Source: Eubacteriaceae bacterium
Lineage (GTDB): Bacteria > Bacillota > Clostridia > Eubacteriales > Alkalibacteraceae
Direction of reading: 5' to 3'
NCBI GenBank assembly: GCA_003446375.1
Contig: DMAW01000053.1
Coordinates: 1-15,745 of the forward strand
DNA length: 15,745 bases
The number at the start of each line of letters is the position of its first letter. Positions within the stretch are counted from its first letter, which is position 1. Positions 7,590 to 13,979 of the stretch are shown here, piece by piece. Made by a program: the position numbers and the translations under genes. The notes under the pieces are model-generated. The model made no database searches. It worked only from the letters and a program-made list of their open reading frames with translations, and was not told where the DNA came from.

Positions 7590-8525
7590 CTAATCCCTAA
7601 GTTCTTTTCCGGTTATTTCTAAGAACACGTCATTTAATGTAGGCAGCTCAGAATATATCTTTCCGTAGCTTATACCTTGATCTGCTATGAAGCTCATCAA
7701 GTTAACCAGGTTGCTCGCTCCGTTTTTTTGCCTCACGGTAAGCACGTTTTCTCTGAGCTCTACGTCTATCACGTTTGGCATGTCGTTTATCATCTCTAGT
7801 TGCTCGTCAGTGATGTTGAAAGTTTCCACGACTATCTTTTCACCTAAAGCTATCATGGATTTTACCTCTTCCTTGGTTCCGGCAGCGATTACTTTGCCTT
7901 TGTCCAAAATCACGAGCCTGGAACAGAGCTGCTCTATTTCTTCCATGTAATGAGACGTGTAGATGATGGTGGCGCCTTGAGCGTTTAGTCTTTTTATTCC
8001 TTCAAGTATGTTGTTTCTGCTTTGAGGATCTACTGCCACCGTGGGTTCATCCAGTATTATAAGTTTAGGCTTGTGAGCAATCCCACAAGCGATGTTCAGC
8101 CTCCTCAAGAGCCCCCCGCTTAACTTTTTTGGGTAGAACTTTACAAAGTCTTTTAACCCTACTGATTCTATGGCTTCTTCTACAAGTTCTTTTCGCTTTG
8201 TCTTGTCGCTTATGTACAGACCGCAAAAGTAATCGATGTTTTCGTAGACTGTAAGTTCATCAAACACTGCCACGTTTTGCATCACGATGCCTATGTCTCT
8301 TTTGATGTCGTAGGCCGTGGGTGTCATTTCTTTTCCGAAGACCTCTATGCTGCCCTTATCGTATTTTAAAAGAGACAAGATGCAATTTATGGCAGTGGTC
8401 TTGCCGGATCCGTTTGGCCCTAACAGTCCAAATATCTCTCCTTCCTCGATTTCAATATTCAAATGATCCAATGCGATTAAATCTCCATATCTTTTGACCA
8501 GGTTTTCAATCTTGACTATCATCAT
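7590..8525 (-). CDS. ABC exporter ATP-binding protein
   Basis: The ATPase that drives the two permeases encoded downstream, 311 residues. Walker A is GPNGSGKT (36-43), the Q-loop is at Q83 (VMQN), the signature is LSGGL (135-139) in place of the usual LSGGQ, Walker B is LIILDEPT (155-162) and the switch His is H192 (YTSH). A domain of about 90 residues follows (220-311), as in drug- and antibiotic-export ATPases of the DrrA/BcrA/NatA group. The start is ATGATG with AAAGGA upstream. It is the first gene of an operon divergent from a histidine kinase and response regulator. A TTGACA (8586-8581) within the TGTCA repeats could be a -35, but no good -10 stands at the right distance, as expected for an activated promoter. 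Confidence 0.95.
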   Translation of the reverse strand: MMIVKIENLVKRYGDLIALDHLNIEIEEGEIFGLLGPNGSGKTTAINCILSLLKYDKGSIEVFGKEMTPTAYDIKRDIGIVMQNVAVFDELTVYENIDYFCGLYISDKTKRKELVEEAIESVGLKDFVKFYPKKLSGGLLRRLNIACGIAHKPKLIILDEPTVAVDPQSRNNILEGIKRLNAQGATIIYTSHYMEEIEQLCSRLVILDKGKVIAAGTKEEVKSMIALGEKIVVETFNITDEQLEMINDMPNVIDVELRENVLTVRQKNGASNLVNLMSFIADQGISYGKIYSELPTLNDVFLEITGKELRD

Positions 8526-8580
8526 CCATCAATCCTTTCTTTATAATCTTATTGTAGACTACGCCATAAGCAAAAGGCAG

Positions 8581-8619
8581 TGTCAACTGTCATCAACTTA
8601 ATATGACAATTGTCATATT
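8581..8619. promoter_or_regulatory. 20-bp perfect palindrome with extra TGTCA repeats, candidate response-regulator site
   Basis: Bases 8600-8619 form a perfect palindrome with half-site AATATGACAA. The same TGTCA core occurs again at 8581-8585 and 8589-8593 on the plus strand. The cluster lies between the ABC exporter operon and the kinase gene, about 48 bases upstream of the expected kinase start of transcription. This placement fits binding by the LuxR-type response regulator encoded next to it. Confidence 0.6.
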
Positions 8620-8622
8620 CAA

Positions 8623-8651
8623 TTTCACAACTGAATATGCTATGCTATAAT
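8623..8651 (+). promoter_or_regulatory. Promoter of the two-component operon, extended -10
   Basis: TATAAT (8646-8651) is preceded by TGC, an extended -10. The -35 region (TTTCAC, 8623-8628, spacing 17) is weak. The palindrome lies immediately upstream, so activation is plausible. Confidence 0.55.
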
Positions 8652-8681
8652 TAAATCAAACCACGCAAGAGGAGGCGAGCA

Positions 8682-9746
8682 ATGGGAAATATTTTTAACA
8701 AATTGATAATTTTCATAGGTTCCACAGGGGTTTTGCTCTTGGTACTAAGTCCTTATCAAGGCATCATCGCGATATCTGTTGCTATTGCCACAAGCGGTTT
8801 AACGGAATATTTCAACAAAAAGAGCCTGGCCAGACTAGCCTTTATCGCTTACGCGGTATTATCGGCATTTTTTATGCAGTTCGTATTCTTTTTGCCCCTG
8901 ATAGCCTACGATCTTTTCAAGACCAAAAATCAAATGCTCACGCTGACTTCCGCTATACCATTTTTGATCCATCTAAGTGCCTTTTCATCGTCTACGGCAG
9001 CTGTACTCATAATTATATTTGTCATAGTGTTTCTTTTAAAATCAAGAGCCATAAATGAAGACAAGTTAAGGCAAGAATACATAAATCAGCGAGATTACCT
9101 TACTGAAGTCTCCATATCACTAGAAGAAAAGATCAATGAGCTTATGGTTAAGCAGGATATAGACGTAAACCTTGCGACCTTAAACGAAAGGAACAGGATT
9201 GCCCGGGAAATACATGACAACGTGGGGCACCTTCTTTCTAGCTCCATATTGCAAATAGGGGCAATCACGGCTTTAAGTAAAGAGGAAAATACGATAAAAC
9301 GCCTAGAAGTGGTAAAAGATACGCTAAACGAAGGCATGAACTCCATAAGAGACAGCGTCCACAACCTTCACGACAAATCTATAGACCTTTACGGAGAAAT
9401 TGAAAAAATCATTAAAAACTTCAGCTTTTGCCAGGTAAAGCTAAACTACGACATCACGGGAGACCTTCCTGCAAAGGCCAAATATTCGATAATCGCAATA
9501 ATAAAAGAAGCCTTGTCAAACGTAATGAAGCATTCTGACTGCGACTTTGTTTCGATAAGCTTATATGAACATCCTAAGCTGTTTCAGCTTGTAATCTACG
9601 ATAACGGAACCAAAAAAACAGACATTGAGGCCACAAAGGGAATGGGTCTTGAAAGCATAAAACAGAGAGTCGCATCATTAGACGGCATAATAAACATAGA
9701 CCGGTCAAGAGGCTTTAAGATATTCATCTCATTTATGAAGCAATAA
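8682..9746 (+). CDS. Membrane sensor histidine kinase (NarL/LiaS-type, HisKA_3)
   Basis: Sensor of a two-component system, 354 residues. Four to five hydrophobic segments fill residues 5-120 with very short loops, so it should sense within or at the membrane. A linker helix (about 125-165) leads to the HisKA_3 dimer domain with the phospho-acceptor H178 in AREIHDNVGH. The ATPase domain shows the N-box KEALSNVMKHS (275-285), DNG (307-309) and GMGL (320-323). AGAGGAGG precedes the ATG by six bases. The response regulator follows after 25 bases. The divergent ABC exporter is the probable target; short-loop kinases beside ABC exporters in Firmicutes commonly respond to envelope stress or antimicrobial peptides. 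Confidence 0.94.
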   Translation: MGNIFNKLIIFIGSTGVLLLVLSPYQGIIAISVAIATSGLTEYFNKKSLARLAFIAYAVLSAFFMQFVFFLPLIAYDLFKTKNQMLTLTSAIPFLIHLSAFSSSTAAVLIIIFVIVFLLKSRAINEDKLRQEYINQRDYLTEVSISLEEKINELMVKQDIDVNLATLNERNRIAREIHDNVGHLLSSSILQIGAITALSKEENTIKRLEVVKDTLNEGMNSIRDSVHNLHDKSIDLYGEIEKIIKNFSFCQVKLNYDITGDLPAKAKYSIIAIIKEALSNVMKHSDCDFVSISLYEHPKLFQLVIYDNGTKKTDIEATKGMGLESIKQRVASLDGIINIDRSRGFKIFISFMKQ

Positions 9747-9771
9747 TTGTGATAATGCAAGGAGGCAAACA

Positions 9772-10410
9772 ATGGATATAATAATTGTAGATGACGATGC
9801 ATTGGTTTCATCGTCCCTTAAGACAATAATAGAATCAAGCGATGACTGTCGTGTCTTGGCAACAGCAGGCAGCGGCGAAGAAGCCGTCGAGCTTTATGAA
9901 GCCAATCAGCCTGATATCTTGCTGATGGATATCAGAATGGGACAAATGAGCGGTCTGGAGGCTGCCGAACAGATCCTTAAAACCCACCCAAAGGCAAAGA
10001 TTTTATTTCTTACAACCTTTGCAGATGACGAATACATTATAAGAGCCCTTAAGATAGGCGCCAAAGGCTACCTTTTAAAGCAGCACTATCACAGCATAAT
10101 CCCTGCCCTTAACGCAGTGTATTCAGGACAAAATGTATTTGGCGAAGAAATCACGACCAAGCTTCCTTCTGTCATGTCAACCAACAGCAACAAAAAAGAT
10201 TTTAGAGACTTTGGAATACTTGATAAAGAATTTGAAATAATCAGCCTGGTATCCAAGGGGCTCTCAAACAAGGAAATAGCCGGAGAGCTCTTCTTAAGCG
10301 AAGGCACCGTTAGAAACTACATAAGCGTCATATTGGAAAAGCTGAGCCTACGTGACAGGACCCAGCTGGCTATATTTTATTTCAACCATTTATCAGACAA
10401 TAAATTTTAG
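9772..10410 (+). CDS. LuxR/NarL-family response regulator
   Basis: Partner of the upstream kinase, 212 residues. The receiver domain (1 to about 120) has the acidic pocket D7-D9, phospho-acceptor D53 (LLMDIRM), T81/T82 and K103. The output domain (about 145-205) is a LuxR-type helix-turn-helix: SKGLSNKEIAGELFLSEGTV followed by RNYISVILEKL. AAGGAGG lies six bases before the ATG. It probably binds the TGTCA palindrome upstream of the kinase gene and controls the ABC exporter. No clear terminator was seen in the 86 bases before the convergent gene. Confidence 0.95.
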   Translation: MDIIIVDDDALVSSSLKTIIESSDDCRVLATAGSGEEAVELYEANQPDILLMDIRMGQMSGLEAAEQILKTHPKAKILFLTTFADDEYIIRALKIGAKGYLLKQHYHSIIPALNAVYSGQNVFGEEITTKLPSVMSTNSNKKDFRDFGILDKEFEIISLVSKGLSNKEIAGELFLSEGTVRNYISVILEKLSLRDRTQLAIFYFNHLSDNKF

Positions 10411-10496
10411 GGGCATTGTTAAATATCGTATGCGATGTCAAAGACCTCAAATATGTACCAGGTAAATTCTCCCTCTGGAAGTATCCAAGATGCCTT

Positions 10497-10904
10497 TCAA
10501 TCTATTATCTCCTTTGTAGATATTTCTTTCCATTCTTTGTATTTATACAAATCGGTTTTTATCTGCCTGATTATCAAGCCAAGAACAAAGGCATCGTCTA
10601 TCAGACCCCCCGGTAAAAAGTCAGGCACAAAATCTATAGGAGAAACAAAGTATAACAAGCCCATGATGATTGCAATCATCGATCCAATCGGTATTTGCGT
10701 ATACTGTGCAGTGGACCAGTCTTTTGCTAATTGAAACAACAGCTGAATGTTATCCCAAATCTCTTCGAAAGAGCCTTCTTTTTTAGATCTTTTAGCCTTT
10801 TTCATGGCGTCATTGACTAGCTTTTGAGTCTTTTTCTTATCACCGGCATACTCCTTTGCCTTTTTGCCAAATTTGGCTTTTAAATCTTCAAATTTAATGT
10901 CCAT
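10497..10904 (-). CDS. YkvA-like DUF1232 membrane-associated protein
   Basis: A 135-residue protein. The first 60 residues are rich in Lys, Asp and Glu (KFGKKAKEYAGDKKKTQK) and probably helical. The DUF1232 core follows at about 72-112, with LLYFVSPIDFVPDFLPGGLIDD, the family's YxxxPxDxxPD-type motif, and one or two hydrophobic segments. The function of the family is unknown. GGAGG lies eight bases before the ATG. It follows the azlCD-like genes on the same strand after 64 bases without a visible terminator, so co-transcription is possible. Confidence 0.88.
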   Translation of the reverse strand: MDIKFEDLKAKFGKKAKEYAGDKKKTQKLVNDAMKKAKRSKKEGSFEEIWDNIQLLFQLAKDWSTAQYTQIPIGSMIAIIMGLLYFVSPIDFVPDFLPGGLIDDAFVLGLIIRQIKTDLYKYKEWKEISTKEIID

Positions 10905-10968
10905 TTACGATACCTCCACTTATATTTTATATTATGAAATCTTTTGCTTAATTTTTCATTGATTCGTG

Positions 10969-11283
10969 TTAAAATATTGCCCCAAAGATCGCTGCAACCA
11001 CAACAGCGCTAAGAGCAACTTTAAATAGACTCTTTTCAAAATAAGCAGGGATTATTGCCGCTATCGTGCCCGCCAAAGAAAAATATATGTTACCTGTAGA
11101 ATATAATATCGCCGGAAAAGTCATGGCGCCTAAGACAGCAAAAGGAGTGTAAAATAAAAACGATCTCACAAACCTTGATTTTATCTTGCTTTTAAAAACT
11201 GCAATAGGCAATAATCGTATGGCATACGTGATTGTAGCCATCAAAACGACCGCTTTTAAGATATCATTCAATATTTTCACCAT
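10969..11283 (-). CDS. azlD: AzlD-type branched-chain amino acid transport subunit
   Basis: A 104-residue membrane protein with four hydrophobic segments and the AzlD features near the N-terminus (TYAIRLLPIAVF) and in SFLFYTPFAVLGAMTFPAILYST. With AzlC it forms an exporter of branched-chain amino acids and their analogues. It overlaps the 3' end of azlC by 20 bases, as is common for this pair. The ATG at 11283 has AAGG directly next to it and no good spacing, so the GTG one codon later or a start further in could be used. Confidence 0.9.
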   Translation of the reverse strand: MVKILNDILKAVVLMATITYAIRLLPIAVFKSKIKSRFVRSFLFYTPFAVLGAMTFPAILYSTGNIYFSLAGTIAAIIPAYFEKSLFKVALSAVVVAAIFGAIF

Positions 11284-12010
11284 CCTTCGGGTAAAGCAAA
11301 GCTCCTACGGCAGAAGCAAAAACTGCTGATATTATGATGCTCCATCCTGCTGAAATTTGATTTAGAGCCGGCATCCACTTAAAAGCAGAACTCGTGAATG
11401 CGGCAATCAAAATAACTGCCAATGCAGCCTTTGAATGCTTTGCAGCCGGAACCAGCAGCGCTATGAACATTGCATACAAAGCGATACCCATTGAATTTTG
11501 AAGCAAAGGCGGCAAAAGAGACGTAAAAACGCCACCAAGCAATGTTCCAAATGCCCAACCCCAATATGGAGCTACAACCAGCCCCATCATATACGGAAAA
11601 GTGATTACCCTTTTTTCTAAAGATGCTATAGCAAATATCTCATCGGTTATCCCAAAAGCAATCGCACTTCGTTTAAATAATGATACAAAGGAAGGCAGCT
11701 TCTGAGAAAGAGACAAGGACATAAGCATGTATCTTATATTTATCACAAGCATGGCCACGCTGATTTCCACCATGGGGGCTCCCGCTATGATTAAATTAAT
11801 GCCGGCAAATTGTCCGGCTGAAGTAAGGTTTGTCATGGATATCAAAACTGCTATCCATATATCGATCCCACCTTGAACTGCCAAAAGGCCGAAAGTAAAC
11901 GAAACAGGGATATACCCCATCATTACAGGTATCCCCTGCCTAAAACCAAGCTTAAAATCTTCAACCGATTTTATATCCAAACTTTCTTTGATTTTATTAA
12001 AACTTATCAA
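11264..12010 (-). CDS. azlC: AzlC-type branched-chain amino acid exporter
   Basis: Large subunit of the AzlCD exporter, 248 residues with about seven or eight membrane segments. Family marks include FRQGIPVMMGYIPVSFTFG (24-42), LTSAGQFAG near 62-70 and NIRYMLMSLSLSQKL near 91-105, followed by AFGITDEIFAIAS. The start codon is TTG, with AAAGGAAG upstream; no better in-frame ATG exists nearby. A TATAAT (about 12046-12041) upstream may belong to its promoter, with a poor -35. The azlB-type regulator often seen beside azlCD is not in the window. Confidence 0.93.
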   Translation of the reverse strand: MISFNKIKESLDIKSVEDFKLGFRQGIPVMMGYIPVSFTFGLLAVQGGIDIWIAVLISMTNLTSAGQFAGINLIIAGAPMVEISVAMLVINIRYMLMSLSLSQKLPSFVSLFKRSAIAFGITDEIFAIASLEKRVITFPYMMGLVVAPYWGWAFGTLLGGVFTSLLPPLLQNSMGIALYAMFIALLVPAAKHSKAALAVILIAAFTSSAFKWMPALNQISAGWSIIISAVFASAVGALLYPKDGENIE

Positions 12011-12076
12011 AAGATGTCTTCCTTTCTGCTATACAATAAGTTAATTATAAATCATTAAAGCATAAATTAGACAAAA

Positions 12077-12090
12077 ACTTTTTAAAAAGT
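12077..12090. repeat. A+T-only palindrome upstream of azlC
   Basis: ACTTTTTAAAAAGT is a perfect 14-base palindrome in the azlC leader, about 67 bases before the start codon. It could be an operator or only reflect base composition. Confidence 0.35.
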
Positions 12091-12121
12091 CAACAGAGCC
12101 ACTTATAAATTGCTATTATAC

Positions 12122-12186
12122 TATTCATTTCGGTACATTTCCGAGCTTAGATGCCTTCTTGGTGGGTTTCATTATTCATCTCGGTA
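12122..12186. repeat. Direct repeat TATTCATYTCGGTA, 51 bases apart
   Basis: The 14-mer at 12122-12135 recurs at 12173-12186 with one difference (T/C). It lies at the junction between the azlCD block and the toxin-antitoxin genes, and the second copy runs into the loop of the inverted repeat at 12160-12203. Confidence 0.5.
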
Positions 12187-12203
12187 AAGAATAAAGCCCA
12201 CCA
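12160..12203. repeat. Imperfect hairpin after the antitoxin gene
   Basis: TGGTGGG (12160-12166) pairs with CCCACCA (12197-12203), and inside it TTATTC pairs with GAATAA. It lies 22 bases after the antitoxin stop codon and could stop or protect its transcript. There is no T-run on either side, so an ordinary intrinsic terminator is doubtful; it may be the border of a mobile segment. Confidence 0.5.
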
Positions 12204-12225
12204 CATTGTGATGGACTAAATTGAT

Positions 12226-13245
12226 TTAATAGATTGAAATCTTTGCTGCATGAGAAAAGGGAATGATACAATTCCTATCCGTACATTTGTAAGCTTCTTC
12301 ATCGTGCATTTTGTCTATAATCTCTTGGGAGTTTAAATGACCAACCTCTGCAATCACCGCATCCAAAACTTCAATTTCCTCAGGAGATAATTCTTTGATT
12401 TGAAAGCCTTCTACTGGGTGAAACTTATATCCTATACGATCATAATCATATGGAACAATTTCGAACTCAACACCATCCAGATCTAGTATCTGCTCATAAC
12501 CCTCTGGCACTGCTCCCATTGGTAAAGCACTATATACTAATCCAGTGATGGATGTTCCTCTTCTTTTATAGCTTAAATTATCTCCATACCAAAGCATCTT
12601 CATCAATTTAACTTTGTGGAGGCTAGAAACTTTCGACGCATAATAGTTGATAATTTCAATCACCTTATTAAGATTCAACTCTACACCACCTGTTATAATG
12701 TCATCAACAAAATTGGCATAAAGTGCTTGAATAGAATCCATTAAATAAAAGTTTTTCATTCTTCTGAATTCTGAACTCGCAGCCTTATGATATTTTTCAT
12801 AAGCTTTATCGGAGATCTTTCCTTTAGCTCTTGTTAACATTTGAAGAAACCATTTAGGATCAGAATCAATTTTTCTTAGTACATCATCATGAGCACGATC
12901 CTGAACTTGATGGTTTTCATATCTTGTAATCGTAGCTCTTCCCCAATCCAAGATTTCTGAAAAATCCTTTTGACTTACTTCAAACTTATCTCTAATCGCA
13001 ATAATTTCTTTAGACGTTAATAGACCCATTTTTTCTCTATAAGCATCTTTCATTGCCAGGCTATTTGCCTTAATCATATCTTCTGTTTCAAGATATTCAT
13101 CTGTATGAGCACAATACTCATATGTCGCATCAAAGGATACTTCCTCACCTTTAAACTCTTCTGTATCCTCTAGGATAACTGTTTGCACTTCATGTTCTTC
13201 CATACAGACGAGGCATAATTTCTTTTCACTTTTAATTGTTTTCAT
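12226..13245 (-). CDS. Antitoxin with Zn-ribbon, HTH and Panacea (DUF4065) domains
   Basis: A 339-residue antitoxin and probable autorepressor. Its parts in order are: an MqsA-like zinc ribbon (C11, C14, then YCAHTDEYL with C45 and possibly H47), a helix-turn-helix of the Cro/C1 type (about 77-126, SQKDFSEILDWGRATITRYEN), and a Panacea/DUF4065 domain (about 190-325) with KLMKMLWYGDNLSYKRRG, SITGLVYSALPMGAVP and a C-terminal IPFSHAAK. Panacea domains neutralise many unrelated toxins. The second zinc knuckle lacks its fourth Cys (CAHT in place of CxxC), so zinc binding may use H47 or be lost. GAGGGG precedes the ATG by five bases. The toxin gene ends nine bases upstream, giving toxin-first order as in mqsRA. 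Confidence 0.88.
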   Translation of the reverse strand: MKTIKSEKKLCLVCMEEHEVQTVILEDTEEFKGEEVSFDATYEYCAHTDEYLETEDMIKANSLAMKDAYREKMGLLTSKEIIAIRDKFEVSQKDFSEILDWGRATITRYENHQVQDRAHDDVLRKIDSDPKWFLQMLTRAKGKISDKAYEKYHKAASSEFRRMKNFYLMDSIQALYANFVDDIITGGVELNLNKVIEIINYYASKVSSLHKVKLMKMLWYGDNLSYKRRGTSITGLVYSALPMGAVPEGYEQILDLDGVEFEIVPYDYDRIGYKFHPVEGFQIKELSPEEIEVLDAVIAEVGHLNSQEIIDKMHDEEAYKCTDRNCIIPFSHAAKISIY

Positions 13246-13254
13246 TTTTTCCCC

Positions 13255-13704
13255 TCAAACTTTCTTATATGGGAAGTCACTTTTTTTGAAATCCCACTCA
13301 GAGTAGTGGAATGACATCACAAATACATAATTCGCACCGTTGGCAAGTGTACTTACCAGCTCCACTCTTATCTTAATATATACATCATCTCCAGAATATT
13401 GTTTCCCAAATACCCGCATCTCACTCCGTTTGGGAAATCTTGTATCCTTAACTGTTTCAATGTATTCCTCAACAGTAAGATGTGACAACTCTCTTTTCAA
13501 CGCTTCTATCTCATCATCATCGGGAAACAATTGAGACACCGTGAATCTATTAGTATATCTTTTATTACGTTTCTGATCTACTCTTCTTTCTTCTTGGTAG
13601 TTTATAGTCGCTGATCCGTTTTCAAGAGCATATTTCAACCTATCTAAATAGGTCTTAACTTCTAGTCTCAATTCTTTTCTTTTTACTTCATTTGTCTGGC
13701 TCAT
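13255..13704 (-). CDS. MqsR-like toxin of the Panacea toxin-antitoxin pair
   Basis: A 149-residue basic and acidic soluble protein. The C-terminal half has a recognisable pattern, LTVEEYIE (76-83), RVFGKQY (97-103), DVYIKIRVEL (107-116), then VMSFHYSE and FPYKKV at the end, which fits the MqsR-family group of small toxins with an RelE-like fold, usually mRNA-cutting. That assignment is from memory of the family pattern and is moderate. The reading frame opens at a TTG (13752) inside the 26-bp palindrome, but a strong promoter lies between that TTG and the ATG at 13704, so 13704 is chosen. The ATG comes only four bases after the -10, so translation may be leaderless or start further in. GAGGAG lies 13 bases upstream, too far for a normal ribosome site. 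Confidence 0.75.
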   Translation of the reverse strand: MSQTNEVKRKELRLEVKTYLDRLKYALENGSATINYQEERRVDQKRNKRYTNRFTVSQLFPDDDEIEALKRELSHLTVEEYIETVKDTRFPKRSEMRVFGKQYSGDDVYIKIRVELVSTLANGANYVFVMSFHYSEWDFKKSDFPYKKV

Positions 13705-13708
13705 CTTT

Positions 13709-13737
13709 ATTATAACACTCCTCGTGGATACGGTCAA
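13709..13737 (-). promoter_or_regulatory. Strong sigma-A promoter of the toxin-antitoxin operon
   Basis: On the minus strand TTGACC (13737-13732) and TATAAT (13714-13709) are exactly 17 bases apart. The palindrome at 13740-13765 ends two bases before the -35. Transcription would start at or beside the toxin ATG (13704-13702). Confidence 0.75.
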
Positions 13738-13739
13738 TA

Positions 13740-13765
13740 TTTTCGGTATCAATTGATACCGAAAA
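13740..13765. promoter_or_regulatory. 26-bp perfect palindrome, operator of the toxin-antitoxin operon
   Basis: The arms TTTTCGGTATCAA and TTGATACCGAAAA form an unbroken 26-base palindrome centred between 13752 and 13753, next to the -35 of the toxin promoter. The HTH of the antitoxin is the likely binder, giving autoregulation as in most type II systems. Confidence 0.85.
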
Positions 13766-13893
13766 CACCATCTTGGACAACCTCTTAATTTACATTGTAG
13801 AATAGTGTGGAATAAGGCAGTTCTCTACTATATCCTTATTATCCCATCAAGCAACTCTAATTACAACATATTATTTATACCACTAAACTTCTC

Positions 13894-13920
13894 ATTACAT
13901 TCATGCTATAAATATGTAAT
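13894..13920. repeat. Inverted repeat ATTACAT/ATGTAAT upstream of the transposase
   Basis: ATTACAT (13894-13900) and ATGTAAT (13914-13920) flank an extended -10-like sequence TGCTATAAA (13904-13912), a candidate promoter for the transposase gene. The -35 is weak. A regulator or the transposase itself could use this dyad; no direct evidence. Confidence 0.4.
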
Positions 13921-13931
13921 AATATTTTCAA

Positions 13932-13943
13932 GAACATATGTTC
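13932..13943. promoter_or_regulatory. LexA (DinR) box in the transposase leader
   Basis: GAACATATGTTC is a perfect palindrome that fits the Gram-positive SOS box CGAACRNRYGTTYC at all GAAC-N4-GTTC positions and the R, R, Y positions; it is followed by G. It lies 36 bases before the TTG start of the transposase and downstream of the candidate -10 at 13907-13912, so LexA would block transcription until DNA damage. Confidence 0.65.
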
Positions 13944-13979
13944 GTTGTAATAAGTAAATCCCTGAAAGGAGTGTTTTCT

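Noticed and set aside
12011..12225. T-box or riboswitch leader upstream of azlC
   Set aside because: No T-box core sequence, specifier stem or antiterminator was found; only a short A+T palindrome and weak promoter-like words.
13705..13752. TTG start at 13752 giving a 165-residue toxin
   Set aside because: The extra 16 codons are made of half of the 26-bp palindrome and a near-consensus promoter (TTGACC-17-TATAAT), so they look regulatory and not coding.
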